6,916 nucleotides of DNA from Deltaproteobacteria bacterium. GTDB lineage: Bacteria > Desulfobacterota > DSM-4660 > Desulfatiglandales > HGW-15. Below are positions 1 through 6,903 of the stretch, piece by piece; position 1 is the stretch's first letter; each line of letters starts with the position of its first letter. The notes beneath the pieces were generated by a model. The model was not told the DNA's origin, searched no databases, and saw only the letters and a program-made list of their open reading frames with translations. Both the position numbers and the translations under genes were made by a program. Location of the stretch: NCBI GenBank assembly GCA_019307805.1, contig JAFDIX010000160.1:1-6916 (forward strand), in the 5' to 3' direction.

Positions 1-237
1 GAGAAATGCGTCAGGGGTATTACGGCGAACAGCAACCGGTGTGCGGCGAATCTGGAGCAGAGCCTTGCCGTGTGCACTGCCCTGGTCCCGGCCATTGGCT
101 ATGATAATGCAGCAGCCATAGCCAAGGCGGCCTATGCCCAGGAGAAGACGGTGAGGGAGGTAGCCCTGGAAATGAAGGTGCTGCCCGAGGGTGAACTCAA
201 CAAAATTCTGGATGACATGGTTTACGGAAAAAACTAA
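1..237 (+). CDS. Fumarase/aspartase superfamily lyase, C-terminal fragment (class II fumarate hydratase likely)
   Basis: The reading frame is open from the first base and ends with TAA at 235-237, giving 78 residues; the start and catalytic core lie left of the window. The fragment begins EKCVRGITAN, followed by SLAVCTALVPAIGYDNAAA, then TVREVALEMKVLPEGEL. This is the small C-terminal domain of the class II fumarase/aspartase superfamily, whose members carry a G-I-x-A-N motif, a T-x-L-x-P-x-I-G-Y/H segment and a late 'REVAL...L.E.EL' helix. These enzymes are cytoplasmic homotetramers that add or remove water or ammonia across fumarate. The IGYDNAAAIAK segment looks more like fumarase than proteobacterial aspartase, but the superfamily signature loop (GSSxMPxKxNP) is outside the window, so the substrate cannot be fixed. 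The usual P-x-x-M near the end is replaced by ILDDMVYGKN. The gene converges on the large minus-strand gene. Confidence 0.88.
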   Translation, partial: EKCVRGITANSNRCAANLEQSLAVCTALVPAIGYDNAAAIAKAAYAQEKTVREVALEMKVLPEGELNKILDDMVYGKN

Positions 238-356
238 GCGGCCAGCGCCTCCATTTTCATGTCGAATTTCCTGGCAATGAGATTTTCGAATTCTTTGCCA
301 AGGTAAAGACGGTTGGTCAACAGATACCACTTGATACTATCCCAGTACTCTTTCAG
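234..356 (-). pseudogene. Displaced C-terminal 40 codons of the large HD-like protein
   Basis: This is the true end of the large gene, in the frame one base away from its main reading frame. Read from 356 down it gives LKEYWDSIKWYLL, then TNRLYLGKEFENLIARKFD and MKMEALAA, ending with TAG at 234-236. The composition (amphipathic, Trp/Tyr rich, charged) matches the preceding helical region, unlike the TGSERVLG tail encoded in the main frame. If one copy of the adjacent 7-bp repeat is removed, the sequence reads GVRDLQD directly into LKEYWDS and the protein becomes 1565 aa. This frame is open back to a TGA at 423-425, so the shift must lie between about 337 and 422. It is not a separate gene: it has no start codon context or ribosome binding site of its own. 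Whether the break is a mutation, a variable site or a sequence error cannot be decided here. Confidence 0.8.
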
Positions 357-3300
357 ATCCTGTATCCTGTAGATCCCTGACCCCATCAAGAAACCGATCG
401 ATCTCCCCAAGCTTTCTCCGTCTCAACTTGTCCTTTCTCAATTCGTACAGATCGTTGAGCATGTGTTTTTGTTCCTCTGTGAATCCGATGTCCAGGGACC
501 GATCCAGGAGGTCTGCCACGAGATTGTGGATCTTTTCAAAATCCCTTAAAAGATTCATCTGTTTTCTGGTCTGCTCAAGCATCAGGTCCGTGATTTTCCG
601 CAACCGCTCATAGAATGATTTCTCAAGTTCAATCTCATAGTCTTCCGTGTAAAAGGACGTCTTTCGCAGAGATATGAGACCGTGGTGAAAATAATTTTTC
701 AGGTGTTCCACGTCGTTGATGGTCTTCATGTGCAGCACCTTTTGGGCGACATTGATTCTGTCTACAAAATCAACGTTGAGGATCCCCCTGGCATCGTCTT
801 TGTCAAGGACAATGCCATATTTGGCTTTTAAAAAAAGTTTCAGCTGGCCCCTGTCCTGCCATATTTTTTCCACAGAGAGATGGTTCAAGGCATCATTCAT
901 AGACTCGTAGCGCTTTTCTATTTTTTCAGCCAAATTGAGAAAATTCAGGCACACCGTCGGTTTTTTGGTGTCTATTTTCCGGGCTCCCAGAAGGGAGATC
1001 AACAGCAGTTTGTTCTGGTTTGAATAACTCAGAAAGGCACTTACGTTTTCATAACCGAAAATACGGATATCATCCTCAACCAGATGCGCCAGCATGAAAT
1101 GTCTCATTGGATCAGGCAGCGCTTGGAAACTGTTGTAGATCCGTTGTGTCTCAAATAGTTCCCGCTCAAAGGTGGCATAACCAATACCGGAGTAGTGTCT
1201 TTTCCGGTAAATAAATCGAAGGGGCACCTTGACCATGAGTTTTACCAGATCAGAGAAAGAGACATACCGCACTCCCCGCAATCTGAACATTCGCTCAAGC
1301 CCGTAAATCATTCTTCCGGCATTGACATAGGCCTCCTTCTCTGAGTCCTGCCAGGGAAAGTTTTCCAGAAAACCGGCAGGAGACGCACCGTCAGGCAGGC
1401 CATTTTCTTTATAAGATTCAAGGGCATAGAACCGGTGACCCCTTCGTGCGTAGATATTATCCATATAGTCTTCAATGGTACTCTTTCCTTCAATGACCTG
1501 GTGACAGAATTTCGCCACTTTAAACTGCTGTGCTGCCAGATCCTCCAGAATGAGATCCTCTCTCATGGCCAAAAACATGATGAGTGAGCAGACAAAAAAT
1601 GCATCAAAAAAGTCTTTGTCTTTGTAATCGAGAATCTCCTTGGTGGCGTAGAATGAAAATTCACCCCGAACCATATGGTGCAGGAGATCATGGTATTTTA
1701 CGAGCAGGAGTAGATACTCCTGTGATTTTTTGTTTTCATTGTACCTCAATGGGATCTTTTCTTTTTTCAGGAAATAGGCCCCTGCCTGGGCGTGATCAGC
1801 GGGATGGTATTGCCCCTTGTACTTTTCCTTCAGTTCCGGGATCAGCCCGACATCCCGGAAAATGAAGGTCTTGATAAGTGCATCGTAGAGTTCGCCCTTA
1901 TGACTGATGCGCTCCACCAGATCCTCCAGCGCTCCGATCTGGGATTCATTGAGTCCCACGATGCCTGAAGCCATTGGCCCGAATTCCCTTTGGGCCAGCT
2001 TGTGAAGGAGTTGTATATCCTGAAAGCTCCCACGTTCTTTTCTGATAAGGGCCTGAATTTTCCGTGTGCTGGTGAGGATATTTCTGATAATGGGGGATTT
2101 AAGATAGATTTTCCCGGAGAGTTTCAAATCCTCCAGGGATACGAATTCAGGGAGCACAAAATGCAGGAGTGAGCGGGCATGGTAATACAACCGTTCAAGA
2201 TCCGTATGGATTGTCTCGGGGTGGAAAATGACCTGGCTCAGGTTGTGCTTGAGGTAATCCCGCAATTCCTCGGTTTGCTTAAACCAGATTTTTTGCTTTT
2301 TTGGCAACCCCGGTTGTATCTCCTGTCTGGAGACCATTCTCACGTGGCTTTGATAAAAGCTTTCCACATTGGAGAAGAGTTTTTCTATTTCACCAAGCTC
2401 ACTCACAGAAATTTGTGAGATTCTGCGGCCGACGAATTTCATGGCCAGGGCATGAAGTTTTCCGATGTCCTCATCCAGATCAATGTACCTGATCTCCAGT
2501 GCCTGGGTTATATGGTTCGCCCTGAGCTGAAATCCTGTCCCCAGGATAAATGACGTCCCATAGGAATATATCTGGTCACTGAAATCCCTCAGGATATCGA
2601 GATCCAAATATTTGGTATTTATGGCCTTTGCCTCTTCCTCCACTTTATTGATGTGTCTGCCGATTTGCGAAGGTTCCACATCCGCATGGATAGGATTGAA
2701 GTTGATAACCTCACCACGAACCAGATTGACGGTGATCCAGAGAAGCAAAAAGACCAATCGGCTCTCCATATTTTCAAAAATATGAACGGTCCCGTGAAAT
2801 TCTATATTGAGAAATTTTCTGTAAAATATCGGGAGTTGCAGGGGGTCTTGCCTGAGAAACCTGTTTTCGAAATCCTCAATAAGCTCCTCGAGCCTGATCA
2901 CATCTTCTATCTCCGCCATTTTGAGATCATCAAAATCAGCCAGAGACTCCTTTTCCATTTCCCCTTTACGCCTCAGTTCGGACCAATTGTCCAGGTAGGG
3001 AAATCGGTTCATCATCTTGAGGATCTTTCGAACGATCATGTGATGAATGCCGCCCATGGAGCTGGTTTCTTCATCCAAAAGGCGATCCCAGTCCATCTCT
3101 CGATTGGTCACCACCTTGACCATGGCATCATAAAGATCAAAGAGGTCCGCCAATTGCATCTGGCTCATCTCAGTCCTTCTGGAGGCCAGTGTCTCGGCCA
3201 TGCTCATCAACCGGGTGTAGCGGAGCAGGTTCAACGCCTGCTGGGTGTCATGGGTCCTGGCAAGATCGGAAACCGGTTTCAAGGCCTTTTCGTTCATCTT

Positions 3301-4938
3301 CCCCGACAGGATGCGTCCCATGGCGGTGTGGCCCACAACGATGAGAAAAATCTCCCTTAATTCACCGTACCCGAAGCCAAACAGGGAGAGTGTCTCAAGA
3401 TTCCTCAGAACCTTTGTTTTGCCGCCTTCGATATTGTTCGGATTGAGGTAGGACCCGATTCTTTGAAGTCGGGCTGTCTTGGTCATCAGTTTGAGTACAT
3501 CATTAAGCCCCGCATACCGTCTCTTCTTGTTCTCCAGGGGCTGCTTCAACCGCTCCATGAAGATGTCAGGCAGGTTGGAAATAGTTCCATCCTTTATCCT
3601 TCTCAACACGTCCAGGGTCCGAATGAGATAGCTGAAGGAATCCCGATAATCGGCCATGAGGGACAGGGGGCAGCCAAGCAGCCGGGAGCCCATGACATCT
3701 TTTTTCAATTTTAAAAAGGTGGTGTTCTGGGGCCTCTTTTGCCCCAGGTAGATGAGCATGTAATCAGGGTTATACCCAACGGTTGAAAACCTTTTGCGCC
3801 ATTCGGCCCTCACGGGTTCCGGGATGAGGGGTTTCAGAAATATCTCATGGAAGTAGGTGGAAAAAAGCCTGGGCCAGACCTTGTTTTGGTCGTAGGAAAG
3901 CCCATCCTTGAGAGGGTAATTCAGGTAGGGCAGCTTGCTGATTTCCTCAAGGTGCATGGTTTCCAGATCCTGCTGATCCAGGAGGCGGTCCAGGACTTCC
4001 TGTTCTACATAAAGACCGCTCAGATATTTCTGAAAATCAAATGCGTTCACCTGAATGGATTTTGTCTTCGCAGGGTACCTTTTTCTGGTTTTGAAGATGT
4101 GGGCGAATAGCTGAAAGTTCTTCTCCTCCTGAATTGTTTTGAATGTAACCTTTACCGTTTGGCCTGTTCGGAGGGGATGTCGATTGGCGATGACAAAGAT
4201 CTCGCCGCCAGGTTTGAGCAGGTTGTAGACTTTTCCCAGCAGGTAATGGGCATAATTATCCAACTCCCTTTTGGCGAGGGGTTTACCCTCTCTGGGAGAA
4301 AATTTTCCAGCAAACAGAATACCATAGATATCTCTGGGGATGATGACCAGATCCAGTGTCTCTTCTGTGGACCGCAGTTTTTCAAAGGAGTCAATGATGA
4401 TAAACCTGTGCTCCTTGAAACGTATGCTCAGATCGTTGGCAATCAAATCGTCTGCATGTGTGAGGATGCCTATCTGATGACTCTCCTGGAGGTACTTGCC
4501 GCGATGAAAGTGTATGACCTTGCTGATCTCTTCAGCCTTGCTTTTGATCTGGGAAAGGGAACCGGAAACAAACGAAAGGGGGATGAGATAGTAGGCCTTG
4601 CCCAACTTTGAATACCGAATCAGGAGTCCAATGTTCTTGTATATCCTGTTGATCTCCCTGTAATCTCTTCGAATGTGTTGGGGTTCCTCCGGATGAATGG
4701 AATGAAGGAGCTGGATGTCTGTCGGGGTCAGTCGATCATAGACCTCAAAAAAACCAAATCCATAGGCGTTTCCGCCAAAACGACTGGGCAGCAGGGATGG
4801 GTGTCTGCGGGCGGGGACCGTCCCCGGCGGAATATCTCTGGGATCGATACCCAGAGACTCGAATTCTTCAGACTTTATAAAGTCAAAGGATTCATCTTGC
4901 CAAAAGGCATCTGCAGGTAGGGATTCGGTGGGGCCCAT
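337..4938 (-). CDS. Very large uncharacterised protein: degenerate methyltransferase-like N-terminus plus HD-like motif, frameshifted C-terminus
   Basis: This 1533-aa cytoplasmic-looking protein has no signal peptide. I do not recognise an established name for it. Residues about 155-255 resemble a class I methyltransferase Rossmann core: a strand HQIGILTHADD where a GxGxG loop is expected, FIIID (179-183) ending in Asp, DLVIIPRDIY, then LLKPGGEIFVIAN (240-252), typical of the strand-5 region. The glycine-rich SAM loop is absent, so activity is doubtful. Residues about 400-1000 are mostly charged helices; 727-740 is a short hydrophobic run, too short for a confident membrane segment. Residues 1045-1088 carry YHPADHAQAGAYFL and KYHDLLHHM, placing H1045, H1083 and D1084 like an HD-domain metal site. 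The preceding FRDVGLIPEL recalls the GlnD type of HD region, by eye only. The usual HDxGK is not present. The last eight residues (TGSERVLG) are out of frame because of a 7-bp duplication. ATG is the first possible start after an in-frame TAA nine codons upstream; no clear Shine-Dalgarno precedes it. Probably downstream in the livM-livF transcription unit. Confidence 0.85.
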   Translation of the reverse strand: MGPTESLPADAFWQDESFDFIKSEEFESLGIDPRDIPPGTVPARRHPSLLPSRFGGNAYGFGFFEVYDRLTPTDIQLLHSIHPEEPQHIRRDYREINRIYKNIGLLIRYSKLGKAYYLIPLSFVSGSLSQIKSKAEEISKVIHFHRGKYLQESHQIGILTHADDLIANDLSIRFKEHRFIIIDSFEKLRSTEETLDLVIIPRDIYGILFAGKFSPREGKPLAKRELDNYAHYLLGKVYNLLKPGGEIFVIANRHPLRTGQTVKVTFKTIQEEKNFQLFAHIFKTRKRYPAKTKSIQVNAFDFQKYLSGLYVEQEVLDRLLDQQDLETMHLEEISKLPYLNYPLKDGLSYDQNKVWPRLFSTYFHEIFLKPLIPEPVRAEWRKRFSTVGYNPDYMLIYLGQKRPQNTTFLKLKKDVMGSRLLGCPLSLMADYRDSFSYLIRTLDVLRRIKDGTISNLPDIFMERLKQPLENKKRRYAGLNDVLKLMTKTARLQRIGSYLNPNNIEGGKTKVLRNLETLSLFGFGYGELREIFLIVVGHTAMGRILSGKMNEKALKPVSDLARTHDTQQALNLLRYTRLMSMAETLASRRTEMSQMQLADLFDLYDAMVKVVTNREMDWDRLLDEETSSMGGIHHMIVRKILKMMNRFPYLDNWSELRRKGEMEKESLADFDDLKMAEIEDVIRLEELIEDFENRFLRQDPLQLPIFYRKFLNIEFHGTVHIFENMESRLVFLLLWITVNLVRGEVINFNPIHADVEPSQIGRHINKVEEEAKAINTKYLDLDILRDFSDQIYSYGTSFILGTGFQLRANHITQALEIRYIDLDEDIGKLHALAMKFVGRRISQISVSELGEIEKLFSNVESFYQSHVRMVSRQEIQPGLPKKQKIWFKQTEELRDYLKHNLSQVIFHPETIHTDLERLYYHARSLLHFVLPEFVSLEDLKLSGKIYLKSPIIRNILTSTRKIQALIRKERGSFQDIQLLHKLAQREFGPMASGIVGLNESQIGALEDLVERISHKGELYDALIKTFIFRDVGLIPELKEKYKGQYHPADHAQAGAYFLKKEKIPLRYNENKKSQEYLLLLVKYHDLLHHMVRGEFSFYATKEILDYKDKDFFDAFFVCSLIMFLAMREDLILEDLAAQQFKVAKFCHQVIEGKSTIEDYMDNIYARRGHRFYALESYKENGLPDGASPAGFLENFPWQDSEKEAYVNAGRMIYGLERMFRLRGVRYVSFSDLVKLMVKVPLRFIYRKRHYSGIGYATFERELFETQRIYNSFQALPDPMRHFMLAHLVEDDIRIFGYENVSAFLSYSNQNKLLLISLLGARKIDTKKPTVCLNFLNLAEKIEKRYESMNDALNHLSVEKIWQDRGQLKLFLKAKYGIVLDKDDARGILNVDFVDRINVAQKVLHMKTINDVEHLKNYFHHGLISLRKTSFYTEDYEIELEKSFYERLRKITDLMLEQTRKQMNLLRDFEKIHNLVADLLDRSLDIGFTEEQKHMLNDLYELRKDKLRRRKLGEIDRFLDGVRDLQDTGSERVLG
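357..371. repeat. 7-bp tandem duplication causing a +1 frameshift
   Basis: The plus strand reads ATCCTGTATCCTGTA, two perfect copies of ATCCTGT plus one base (ACAGGAT twice on the coding minus strand). Seven bases is one more than a multiple of three, so the second copy shifts the frame of the large minus-strand gene by exactly the amount needed to leave the frame that continues to 234. Confidence 0.92.
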
Positions 4939-4941
4939 GAA

Positions 4942-4956
4942 AGACCGATCGGGTCT
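4942..4956. repeat. Short inverted repeat in the livF-large gene gap
   Basis: AGACC-GATCG-GGTCT on the plus strand forms a 5-bp stem with a 5-base loop. It sits 4 bases before the ATG of the large gene on the minus strand, where a Shine-Dalgarno sequence would be expected, and none is seen. It could influence translation start, but a 5-bp stem may well be chance. No T tract follows it, so it is not a terminator. Confidence 0.35.
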
Positions 4957-4962
4957 GTTGGT

Positions 4963-5766
4963 TTATAACCAGCGCTTGCGGCGCTTGTAAGATTTCACAT
5001 TTTTGTAGGTTTTCAGCGCACCTGAGGCGGCCGTACCCAGATAAAACTCCTTGACATCCGGGTTTTTCCGAAGCTCCCCGGCATCGCTTTCCAAAACAAT
5101 CTTGCCATTTTCCATCACATACCCGTAATGGGCAATTTGAAGGGCCATGTTCGCATTTTGTTCAACGACCAGAAGGGTCGTGCCCTGCTCCTCATTGATC
5201 CTTCTGATGATCTGGAATATCTCCTTCACCAAAAGCGGCGCCAGTCCCAGGGAAGGCTCGTCCAGCAGCAAGAGACGGGGATGGGCCATGAGGGCACGGC
5301 CTATGACCAGCATCTGCAGTTCACCCCCGCTACAGTAACCTGCAAGGGCTTTCTTCCGGGCCAGAAGCGCCGGAAAGTAGCTGTAGACCATCGCCAGATC
5401 TTCCTGATAGGGCTTGCCCCACCGGGTTGCCGTGCCGACACGCAGATTCTCTTCAACGGACAGGTATTTGAACTCCTGCCTCCCTTCAAGGACCTGGATA
5501 ATGCCCTTGCGTGTAATTTCCTCCGGAGATAGGTTCTGAACGGGTTTGCCGTCATACTCCACTGACCCTTCCGTGACCTTCCCGTTTTCGGGCTTGAGCA
5601 GGCCGGAAATGGCCTTCAGGGTCGTCGTTTTCCCGGCCCCGTTGCTTCCCAGCAGAGAAACGACCTGCCCCTTCCTGATGGTCAGGGATACTCCCTTCAG
5701 GACCTGAATCACATCAGAGTAGACCACGCTGATATTATTGAGCAGTAATCTGATATTATCTTCCAT
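4963..5766 (-). CDS. livF: LivF-type branched-chain amino acid ABC transporter ATP-binding protein
   Basis: This 267-aa cytoplasmic ATPase powers a branched-chain amino acid (HAAT/Liv family) importer, normally paired with LivG on a LivH-LivM membrane core. Visible motifs are Walker A GSNGAGKTT (40-48), a Q-loop region QVLEGRQEF (91-99) followed by LSVEENLRVG as in LivF proteins, the signature CSGGELQML (145-153), Walker B LLLLDEP (165-171) with a D-loop region SLGLAPLL, and VVEQNANMAL (200-209). The LivF family has VEQNA where most ABC ATPases have the switch histidine. The signature starts with Cys rather than the usual Leu. E. coli-like LivF proteins are about 235 aa and end soon after the YLG seen here at 242-244. 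This one continues for 23 residues with a strongly basic end (KSYKRRKRWL). The start ATG follows CAGGAAACC, with AGGA 12 bases upstream, a long spacing. It lies 63 bp after livM and 24 bp before the large gene. The substrate could be branched-chain amino acids, amides, urea or aromatic acids. Confidence 0.93.
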   Translation of the reverse strand: MEDNIRLLLNNISVVYSDVIQVLKGVSLTIRKGQVVSLLGSNGAGKTTTLKAISGLLKPENGKVTEGSVEYDGKPVQNLSPEEITRKGIIQVLEGRQEFKYLSVEENLRVGTATRWGKPYQEDLAMVYSYFPALLARKKALAGYCSGGELQMLVIGRALMAHPRLLLLDEPSLGLAPLLVKEIFQIIRRINEEQGTTLLVVEQNANMALQIAHYGYVMENGKIVLESDAGELRKNPDVKEFYLGTAASGALKTYKNVKSYKRRKRWL

Positions 5767-5786
5767 GATGTCAAGGTTTCCTGTTC

Positions 5787-5823
5787 AAAAAACCGGGCAA
5801 AGGGCCGGGGCCCTATACCCCGG
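5787..5823 (-). terminator. Putative intrinsic terminator or attenuator between livM and livF
   Basis: On the minus strand, starting 6 bases after the livM stop, an interrupted stem is followed directly by TTTTTT (5792-5787). The outer arms are CCGGG (5823-5819) and CCCGG (5797-5793). The inner arms are AGGGC (5814-5810) and GCCCT (5805-5801), around a CCCG loop. The two stems are separated by an asymmetric internal loop (GTAT opposite TTG). This is the layout of a Rho-independent terminator. An alternative fold, CCGGGG with CCCCGG at 5823-5818 and 5811-5806, would compete with it. No promoter for livF is evident after it, so partial readthrough is more likely than full separation. Confidence 0.6.
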
Positions 5824-5829
5824 TGTCTC

Positions 5830-6900
5830 TTAATAGGAAAAGGGCCAGAGTCTGAAGCTGGATCGAACAATCCGCCATACCTCTGCGATGCCCTTGGGTT
5901 CAAAGATGATGAAGAGGATAATAGTCAACCCGAAGACGAACTCACGAAGAGGGGCAATGGTAATAGCAAATCCGGAAGACCCACCCACATTCATGAGGAT
6001 TTCCGTGACAAGGCTCAACACCTCGTTCAGGGTCACAATAAAAATGGCGCCGAAGACCGAGCCGGGGATACTCCCCAGGCCCCCGATAATAATCATGGCA
6101 ATAAATTCGATGGAATACCACAGCATAAAGGGTTCCGGTGTGATGCTGATCATATAGAAGGCATAGAGCGCCCCGGCAAACCCGGCATAGAAAGAACTGA
6201 CAGCGAATGAAAGAAGCTTGTAGGAGAATATGGGAATGCCCATCCCCTCTGCAGCCCGGTCGTTATCCCGAATGGCGATAAAGGCCCGCCCGAAACGGGT
6301 ACGCATCAGGTTGACCGCTACCCAGGTCATGGCCACAAAACAAAGAAAGATGATGTAAAAAAAGGTACGATCGGTGTCCAGGTCCAGGCCGAACAGGGTG
6401 GCCCCCATGACACTGATCCCCGATGCGCCCCCTGTCAGGCTCTCCCACTGAACCAACACATATTCGATGATGAACTGCCCCGCCAGGGTGGCGATACACA
6501 GATAGAGGTGCTTCAGACGGGCCGAGGGTAAACCGAAGATCATCCCCACGCCGGCAGTTACAAGCCCCGCAGCGGGAACCGCGAAAATAAAGGGAATCCC
6601 CGCCTTGCTGAACAGGATGGCGCCCGAATAGGCCCCCACGCCGAAGAAGGCCCCGTGGCCAAGGGAGATCTGTCCCGTATAACCGATCAGGATATTGAGC
6701 CCAATCGCGGCGATGGCATAAATCCCCACAGTATTGATCACATAGAGGAGATAGGCGTCGCTGATAAAGGGAACAACACCGAAGAGGAGCACAAGCCCCA
6801 CCAGCATCCACAACCTGCCAAAGTCTGTCTCAAAGATGCTGAGTTCCTGGAGGTGTGATTCCTTATAGTTTCCGCAAGGGTGTAATTGAAGTTTACGCAT
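5830..6900 (-). CDS. livM: LivM-type branched-chain amino acid ABC transporter permease
   Basis: This 356-aa inner-membrane protein is one of the two permease subunits of a Liv/HAAT importer. About nine hydrophobic segments are visible, roughly at 31-47, 50-72, 84-98, 101-123, 132-150, 179-197, 226-250, 264-291 and 320-334. Diagnostic LivM features are GYTGQISLGHGAFFGVGAY (73-91) and the cytoplasmic coupling loop RTRFGRAFIAIRDNDRAAEG (200-219), which contacts the ATPases. IIGGLGSIPGSVFGA (271-285) and FEPKGI near the end (333-338) also fit. A soluble leader of about 30 residues (CGNYKESHLQELSIFETDF) precedes the first membrane segment. I recall similar leaders in deltaproteobacterial LivM proteins, which supports this start. 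An in-frame TAA lies two codons upstream of the ATG. The only ribosome-binding-like bases, AAGG, almost touch the ATG, so translational coupling to an upstream gene is likely. The gene is followed by a terminator-like hairpin and livF. Confidence 0.94.
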   Translation of the reverse strand: MRKLQLHPCGNYKESHLQELSIFETDFGRLWMLVGLVLLFGVVPFISDAYLLYVINTVGIYAIAAIGLNILIGYTGQISLGHGAFFGVGAYSGAILFSKAGIPFIFAVPAAGLVTAGVGMIFGLPSARLKHLYLCIATLAGQFIIEYVLVQWESLTGGASGISVMGATLFGLDLDTDRTFFYIIFLCFVAMTWVAVNLMRTRFGRAFIAIRDNDRAAEGMGIPIFSYKLLSFAVSSFYAGFAGALYAFYMISITPEPFMLWYSIEFIAMIIIGGLGSIPGSVFGAIFIVTLNEVLSLVTEILMNVGGSSGFAITIAPLREFVFGLTIILFIIFEPKGIAEVWRIVRSSFRLWPFSY

Positions 6901-6903
6901 GCC

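Noticed and set aside
238..336. Intergenic region with a possible bidirectional terminator
   Set aside because: Only weak GGCAA/TTGCC arms with a long loop are present and no T tract. The bases are better explained as the displaced C-terminal coding sequence of the large gene.
381..407. GGGG homopolymers (381-384 and 404-407) as the frameshift site
   Set aside because: Losing one G at either would also join the frames, but the 7-bp duplication explains the shift exactly and gives a smoother protein join. The homopolymers remain the second-best explanation.
2653..3360. 235-codon plus-strand open frame inside the large gene
   Set aside because: It is antisense to the helical middle of the large protein, has low-complexity His/Gln-rich composition, no recognisable motif and no ribosome binding site. 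It is best explained as an antisense shadow.
4159..4611. 150-codon plus-strand open frame
   Set aside because: It lies antisense to the methyltransferase-like region of the large gene, whose frame shows recognisable strands and motifs; the plus-strand product shows none.
5128..5532. 134-codon plus-strand open frame opposite livF
   Set aside because: It is antisense to the Q-loop to VEQNA part of livF, which includes the ABC signature and Walker B motifs, so the real coding frame is certain.
6263..6811. 182-codon minus-strand open frame overlapping livM
   Set aside because: It is an alternative frame of livM with Cys/Arg/Gly-rich content. The livM frame contains clear permease motifs over the same bases.
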